DNA from: Hypsibius dujardini
Taxonomy: Eukaryota; Tardigrada; Eutardigrada; Parachela; Hypsibiidae
Direction: 5' to 3'
DNA: 26,125 bases
Assembly (NCBI GenBank): GCA_001579985.1
Contig: LRSR01008778.1
Span: 1 to 26,125 of the forward strand
The first letter of the stretch is position 1; every line of letters begins with the position of its first letter. The notes under the pieces were generated by a model. The model saw only the letters and a program-made list of their open reading frames with translations. It did no database searches and was not told where the DNA came from. Below are positions 21,143 through 26,125 of the stretch, in pieces. Both the position numbers and the translations under genes were made by a program.

Positions 21143-22286
21143 CATCTTGGGATTCAGCGATCCGATTTTGAAAACTTTAACCTAATTTAAATCTTTTCCA
21201 CCTTGATGTTTCCCTACCCTCAAACTGGTTGATCGTTAATTTCGACACGGATTTCATCATTAACAGGAAGCATCGCAGTACATTGATTTTGACGAGGATT
21301 AATTTTGGCGTTCCGGCTGTTTACGATTTGAACCATGGGATAGGCGGTGGGGGTAAAATACGTGGATTGCATTTTTCCCTTGACGACCAGTTAATTCAGC
21401 TGGGCTTTTTCGTCTTTGATTATGATCCCAGAGAGGTAGACATGTACCTCGCGACCCAGGCGTAAGTAGAGTAGTGAGCTGCGAATGACAAAAGAGCGAT
21501 GCTGCAAGTATACTCATTTCGACACAGGAATGTGCGAGATCCGCATATGCTGTTGATCAACAAATCCAAGTCTCCTGTGCGGTTTCCACGCACACACCAT
21601 TCAGGTGTGCAAGGAGAAAAGTAGCCCAATATTACTTTGCACCTTGTGATATATTTAAGCGCCCATGTGTGACGTTGAAAAAAGTTTGTAAACGTGTGTA
21701 TGGAACGGTAAGGCTGCTGCACCTGCCTTTGCATGCCTGTTTGAACGCCAGTGACTAATTACATCCAAATTATCTGCTCCGCAGATAATAATGTGGGGAC
21801 CTATCACTACGAGAATTGGTAGGAGTGATATATCTGTCCCTGCAGTAAGGGAGCGAGGGCGTATTAATCACTACTCAAAGACAATACAGCGAGACCGCCT
21901 AATCCAGCTCAGCTCCCACCATTTCAGGCAAGGTACGGCAGGTCAACGAAACCTCGCATACGTGGTGCCCAAACATTCATACCACGATTCACGAATCCAA
22001 ACAGGAGTTTTCACACCCGTGTTTGCTTATCTTAACTTGTGGAAGGATCCTGTAGAATGATCCTGTATAAATACCTGAAAATGTGCGAGCTCAATTTCAT
22101 TCAGTATCCACATACAGACGGAAGAAACACTTCCTCAAAAAGGAAGCTTGATTATATTATCCTTAGCGAAAAAAATAGTTTTCTTTCTAATACGGTTTTG
22201 CTTCTCAAAAATATCCCAGTAATTTTTCCATCTGTGCAAAAACCACCCGCGTTGTGCTCACGTGTTGTCCAACCAGCTGCAGAAAA
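21143..22286. other. intergenic spacer between trefoil gene E and the 22287 membrane-protein gene
   Basis: No exon is recognised. A frame at 21229-21465 lacks an ATG and any familiar motif. It contains a 9-bp perfect palindrome arm pair at 21769-21789 (ATTATCTGC-TCC-GCAGATAAT) and the promoter region of the downstream gene. Confidence 0.5.
22066..22107 (+). promoter_or_regulatory. TATA box and initiator-like site upstream of the 22287 gene
   Basis: TATAAATA at 22066-22073 is the strongest TATA match in the intergenic region. A TTCAGT word, the arthropod-style initiator, has its A at about 22103, 37 bases from the first T and so slightly farther than usual. A 5' UTR of about 185 bases would follow. 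Confidence 0.4.
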
Positions 22287-23165
22287 ATGTTTGCAACAAC
22301 CCGGCAAATGCTCCTCTTGCTGCTCCTACTCCACGGCTCATTTGGTGGCCCGCAACGGCCATCGGATGTCAATGACTTCGATGTGGCTGCCTCAACGGAG
22401 CAAAGCCCCACCCTTCTCTCGCGACCTCGTCGGAGTGTCGCAGGGAAAGTGGGTACGGCTGCGGCGACCTCCCTGTTCCTGACTCTCCTAACGGAGGGTC
22501 TCAAACGCGGGATCGAATACCTCAGTGTCTCTTTGGGCAGAAAAACAACACGAGAGGCCCCACCCCTGATTGAACCCCTGGGTGAAGCCCTTCCTGCAAC
22601 CACGAAGACGCGGAGCCCCGTCGTCGTTCTGTGGACGTATCAAACTCCGGGACCAGCAACATTGAACCGGCGTTTCGCTTCGCCCGAGACGGAAGGTACC
22701 TACACCAAGGCTGCAGTCATCCCTAATGCTCAGTCCCAATTTTCACGGGGTACTTTGACGGAAAATGCTCCAACAACCTTTCCAAAGCTGTGGGATATGG
22801 GACCGGAAAGAGGTATTGAAGGAAAGTCCCGTGACGAGATCAAGTCACGTGACGATCGTGTATTGAAAAGTGGCGAGGGTGCGGGGAGGTCTTCTTTGAA
22901 GGAGGACACTCAAAAGCAGACTACTGTTTTGAGCAGTGTCAATGGACCTCCTGTTGCAGAAAAGGAGGAGGGAGGGATATGGATTACGATGACGAGTGTG
23001 TCGGTGGGTGTGGCGGGAGGGCTGGCTGTTTTAGCCTTCTTCGTCGTTAGAATGGTATTGCAACGAAGAAGGCGGGGAAAAAGTTCCGGGGGAAAACGAA
23101 GCGGTGCGTACTACGTCCCGGACGGACGGGCAGGTTACGGAGGACCTCTGGTTCAACAAGTGTAA
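22287..23165 (+). CDS. intronless type I membrane protein with furin-like site, 292 aa, unknown family
   Basis: I chose the ATG at 22287 (context AGAAAAATG, A at -3) because the frame upstream has no other ATG and a hydrophobic signal peptide follows at once (MFATTRQMLLLLLLLHGSFG). Residues 46-49 are RPRR followed by S, a furin-type cleavage site. After it comes a mildly hydrophobic helix-like stretch (VAGKVGTAAATSLFLTLLTE, 51-70). Residues about 90-228 are polar, Thr/Ser/Pro/Glu/Lys-rich and without cysteines. A membrane segment lies at about 231-254 (ITMTSVSVGVAGGLAVLAFF), followed by a basic stop-transfer (QRRRRGK) and a short Gly/Tyr-rich tail. The protein is therefore secreted, probably processed, and anchored once. 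I recognise no family. The stop codon overlaps an AATAAA at 23164-23169. The frame is intact, in contrast to the trefoil cluster beside it, and GC is higher than in the flanks. Confidence 0.8.
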   Translation: MFATTRQMLLLLLLLHGSFGGPQRPSDVNDFDVAASTEQSPTLLSRPRRSVAGKVGTAAATSLFLTLLTEGLKRGIEYLSVSLGRKTTREAPPLIEPLGEALPATTKTRSPVVVLWTYQTPGPATLNRRFASPETEGTYTKAAVIPNAQSQFSRGTLTENAPTTFPKLWDMGPERGIEGKSRDEIKSRDDRVLKSGEGAGRSSLKEDTQKQTTVLSSVNGPPVAEKEEGGIWITMTSVSVGVAGGLAVLAFFVVRMVLQRRRRGKSSGGKRSGAYYVPDGRAGYGGPLVQQV

Positions 23166-23169
23166 TAAA
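23164..23169 (+). terminator. AATAAA overlapping the stop codon of the 22287 gene
   Basis: The TAA stop (23163-23165) and the polyadenylation hexamer share two bases. If this hexamer is used, the 3' UTR would be only a few tens of bases. Confidence 0.4.
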
Positions 23170-23534
23170 AAAATTTAAAAATAATAACTCATAGAAATGT
23201 CGAGACGCTGAATATTATTTATCGGTACATGCAGTTTCTTGCGCACAATTTTAGAGGATTTTGCTCATCTTACGAGATCGAAGTCCACTTTTTTACTGCT
23301 TGTTCTTTACATTGTTTTCGATTCGTTTAGTTTTATATTGTCTTTATCTCCGATGTATGTTGTCATAGCACGAAAGAACCTCTCTCCCGTGACACAGTGG
23401 AAAAAGGAAATATTTTAGAATCACATTTTGGGTGTAGGCATACATTTGAACAGACAGTCTCCCACAGTACATATGGATGGAATTTCAATTAACGACAAAT
23501 AAAAAGGTCTGAGGTAGAGTAATCTGCTTCGACA
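23166..23534. other. convergent intergenic region
   Basis: AT-rich spacer between the plus-strand 22287 gene and the minus-strand Cys-rich gene, so the two are tail to tail. I see no feature beyond the shared 3' ends. Confidence 0.5.
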
Positions 23535-24223
23535 TCACTGAAGACAGTCGCAAGACTCTTTGCATTCAGGCTTTTTGCTCTTGGCAATACCGTTTTCACA
23601 GACACCGGGATTTTCCCAGAAGAATTTGTTGCACGCCTGTCGCTGTGCCGGATCTGCTCCCGGCAACGGGCATTCCACCTCTGCAATCACAACACACAAT
23701 TAAAATCTCCTTCACACCTCCATTGACTCGCATTCTAATTTGAGTCAAATGAAAATATATTTCGGTTATGTTTTAGGCAGGGATTATTTGATTTGATGGA
23801 CTCTCAATCCAAGTCTTCTTTGAGGGATTAATAACAATGTGTCATATTCAAAAAATTGGTTTGTTAAAAAAACTGATTTTAAATTTGCAAGCAAACTCCA
23901 CTTGACCATTCATTTTATTCAAAAAATTCCGTCCAACTATTTGAAATACTTCCCAAAGCTCTGATATTAAAAGAATTTTGATTTATAATTTTTATCAAAT
24001 AAAAGATATCGAAATCGTGGTTTGAAGTCGCGGCGCGTGTAGACCGAAAGCTCCAGGACTTACTGCAAAGGCCGTTAGGACAACGGTTGCTACCAAGACC
24101 GCCACATTGTCCACAGACTCCACCATTGGCCGGTGTGCCCTCTAGGTAGGGCGAACACGTCCCGGGAATGTAATCTGTACTGCTGCAAGTGTAAGAAATC
24201 CCACAGGTAACAACAGAACACAT
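23535..24223 (-). CDS. small Cys-rich secreted-type protein, two 3' exons
   Basis: Minus-strand exon 24223-24064 ends in a perfect donor (TTTGCA-gtaagt, phase 1). It joins exon 23680-23535, whose acceptor (gattgcag) leaves two bases, so the phases match exactly. The product reads CSVVTCGISYTCSSTDYIPG, then CSPYLEGTPANGGVCGQCGG, then NRCPNGLCK, then VECPLPGADPAQRQACNKFF, WENPGVCENG and finally ECKESCDCLQ before TGA (stop at 23537-23535). There are 17 cysteines in about 100 residues, typical of an extracellular disulphide-rich protein. I do not recognise a named domain. The upstream exon may begin at its own ATG (24223-24221), but no signal peptide follows, so at least one more 5' exon to the right is likely. 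Confidence 0.65.
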
Positions 24224-24633
24224 CTGGAAAATGTTCAAAAAATGGACTCTCTTGACTTTTTACGAATTGTGTTTTCGAGCAGTGTTTCATATTTTGGCGT
24301 TTCGATTTATAGACATACGGGAAACATTAGATGTGCATCAGAATATTAGGTGTTTATCAGAATACTTATTCATCTTGAATTGACTAAACCAGCTAAGACT
24401 GCTCATTAAAGAAGCATGGAGAGCTGGGACCGGCAGTAGTACAAGCCAGTCAAATTTAAAAAAAATTACCGGACTAACCATTTAGTTGTTAACTGAATTA
24501 AAAAATTAAAAAATTATTAAAGCTTAAATCAATTTTTTTAAAAATTACTTTAACGTAAGTAAATTTGCGATCGTGAATATAAAACAAGTGCAAAATATCT
24601 CATTCAATTTGATGTACGTAACCTTGCGGCTTA

Positions 24634-24723
24634 CTAAAGGCAGTGATGGCAAATGAAGGTCCGTACACCCGAGCACTTATCGGTAAATCCGCAGCCCATG
24701 ATAGCAACTTCAGCGTAGACTTG
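24634..24723 (-). other. possible minus-strand exon, frame ambiguous
   Basis: A good acceptor (gtttttgcag) precedes 24723, and a gtaagc donor lies about 85-90 bases on. One frame gives LLSWAADLPISARVYG, echoing LLSWASEKKAFVYG in the exon at 25101-25294. Another gives GCGFTDKCSGVRTFICHHC, which would suit a 5' exon of the Cys-rich gene, but its phase does not match the ATG-starting exon. I cannot choose between them. Confidence 0.25.
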
Positions 24724-25100
24724 CTGCAAAAACACACGTAATAAATTTCGTACGGTTCGGTTGTTATCCAATCAAATACGTGTCTGTCTTGCAAGATGAA
24801 CAAGTTAGTGATAATGGTTTAAAATAGGCCAAAACAGGCATTTCATTATAAATTAAATTATAATTAGTTTGTTTTAAAATTAGACGCCGGTCGGTCATGC
24901 GTTGATCTATCACTTAATATATATTATAAAAATATTTAAAAAACATTTAAAACCCGTTTTAATTATTATAAAACCACTTTGGATTTAAACTATGAAAAAA
25001 CAGCGTATGTATTTTAATTTATGTCAATCTTGATTAAATTTAAAATTATATTTTTTTCACGTGATAATTCAATAACTTAATCTAAATTCAACATCTTGAT

Positions 25101-25294
25101 TTAAACAGCACACTGGTACTTCAAAGTAGGTTCACGACCTACCACAGCGTAATGGCCAGTTTCTTGCAACGGACACTGTGGTTTTTGGCCGTAGACGAAT
25201 GCTTTCTTCTCGCTGGCCCAACTTAACAATGCGCCCTTGAATCCCTGGTTGCCTCGGGCGATATTCTGGCCGAAACATGTGATCTCAGGTCCGG
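25101..25294 (-). CDS. terminal coding exon of an unidentified minus-strand gene
   Basis: The acceptor tttcctacaacag lies just above 25294. The exon then reads GPEITCFGQNIARGNQGFKG, ALLSWASEKKAFVYGQKPQC, PLQETGHYAVVGREPTLK, YQCAV and TAA (25103-25101), with two leftover bases at its start (phase 1). The frame uses 64 codons without interruption and is GC-richer than its AT-rich surroundings, which supports coding. The short Y-x-C-x-V ending resembles the YTCV end of the trefoil-linked domain in gene E, but the rest does not align by eye. Upstream exons would lie to the right; none is recognised between 25295 and 25950. Confidence 0.55.
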
Positions 25295-25950
25295 CTGTTG
25301 TAGGAAATACAAAAAAATATTATTTCAGAAACTGGACTGGTTCGCCCAGGATCTGAATGTTTTTTTTACAGTTCTAAATAATTTGCCTTTCTTTGAAAAA
25401 ATGATTTAAAATTCCAAAACGTATAAAGCATCTGCGAACGAAAAACGGAGCCTTAAAACTATACACCCACCCCCACGTGAGTTTAGAGGCATTTTGAGCG
25501 ATTATCTATAGATTGAGTGAGTCGAGTTGTAAATTTCATGGAGAACAAACTGACCGTTTTGTGCTGCGTAAAGTCACGAGAACTTTTTGTCAACAATATT
25601 CAATGTAAATCAAAATTAGTTATTAAATTAAGTTACATTAAAGTACAGGAATTGAATTATTTAAATTATCTATTTGCCAATTCTAAAAAGAACACATGAA
25701 TCACATAGAACAACTCCTACATATTTTTATGAAGCGCATTGAGCCAAAATATCACATGAGTTAAAAATTATTAGCGTTATCACATGTAACTGGTAATCTT
25801 TAATTGAACAGGCAAATGTATTGACTTTGAAAGCCCACCGGTAGTTTTTCAGGGGAGAAACGAACATTTTCAAACAAATCGCGCTGACACGACACGCGCG
25901 GTATGATAGCCGGAAGAACATGCACTTTAACGGCGTGCATTCCTACGAAA

Positions 25951-26125
25951 ATGAGCAACCCCGCTGACGGACTCATTAACTCTTACTTAGGCAGACAACT
26001 ATGCAATGCGACTAAATTAGAATTACTGCCGAGAGTTATTAAGTCGCACGACATGTCTGTCATGCTGATGAAGACAGTCGTTCTGGCAAATTTCGCCGAC
26101 AATGACATGTTAAACCATCGCAAAT
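25951..26125 (+). CDS. open reading frame running off the window, unknown product
   Basis: ATG 25951 (context CGAAAATGA, A at -3) opens 58 codons with no stop to the window end: MSNPADGLINSYLGRQLC, then KLELLPRVIKSHDMSVMLMK, then NFADNDMLNHRK. The composition is that of a soluble, helical protein without a signal peptide. GC content rises over this stretch relative to the flank. No family is recognised. Confidence 0.4.
   Translation, partial: MSNPADGLINSYLGRQLCNATKLELLPRVIKSHDMSVMLMKTVVLANFADNDMLNHRK

Noticed and set aside
21229-21465. 78-residue frame in the E-22287 spacer
   Set aside because: No ATG at the start and no similarity to neighbouring genes.
1-26125. tRNA, rRNA or other structured RNA genes
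   Set aside because: I looked for tRNA-like B-box and acceptor patterns and found none convincing; a covariance-model search would be decisive.

Overview
The window is nuclear DNA from an animal, probably an invertebrate. The genes have short exons (about 100-370 nt) with GT...AG borders, AT-rich introns, AATAAA signals downstream of genes, CAGA/TCTG microsatellites and small TA-flanked DNA transposons. Products are secreted or membrane proteins of metazoan type: leucine-rich repeat (LRR) ectodomains, a trefoil (P-type) domain, mucin-like Thr/Pro linkers and Cys-rich modules. I cannot name the species or phylum from the sequence.

Layout, left to right. (1) 18-1488 (+): the last three coding exons of LRR gene A, a type I membrane protein whose 5' part lies outside the window. 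(2) 2931-5734 (+): trefoil gene C. (3) 5735-9755: a gene-poor stretch; its right third is rich in TCTG/CTGACTGA words and may hold 5' UTR exons of the next gene. (4) 9756-13709 (+): LRR gene B, with the LRRNT and all LRR exons visible. Its last three coding exons are near-copies of gene A (about 97-98% over the two LRR exons), and intron blocks are shared. B has an in-frame stop before the LRRCT and loses the membrane anchor. (5) 14372-16309 (+): trefoil gene D. (6) 17432-21142 (+): trefoil gene E, with two transposon-like insertions in or beside its introns. (7) 22287-23165 (+): an intact, intronless 292-residue type I membrane protein with a furin-like site. (8) 23535-24223 (-): two phase-matched exons of a small Cys-rich secreted-type protein, followed further right by the terminal exon of another minus-strand gene (25101-25294). 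(9) 25951-26125 (+): an open reading frame running off the window.

The order LRR A-trefoil C and LRR B-trefoil D(-E) suggests that an LRR+trefoil unit was duplicated, followed by a further trefoil duplication. The trefoil genes share an architecture: signal peptide, trefoil-like domain, Thr/Pro-rich linker, then a conserved region of about 120 residues that I do not recognise (FLVPGC ... GGKVCW ... FMRRNNALEVLDD ... DRYTCV). Every copy here carries several different disabling changes (nonsense codons, frameshifts, one lost splice donor), so the cluster looks like decaying paralogues of a family whose working members should lie elsewhere in the genome. Two copies still have a complete signal-plus-trefoil reading frame and could make short secreted trefoil peptides. 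No RNA genes and no CRISPR were found.
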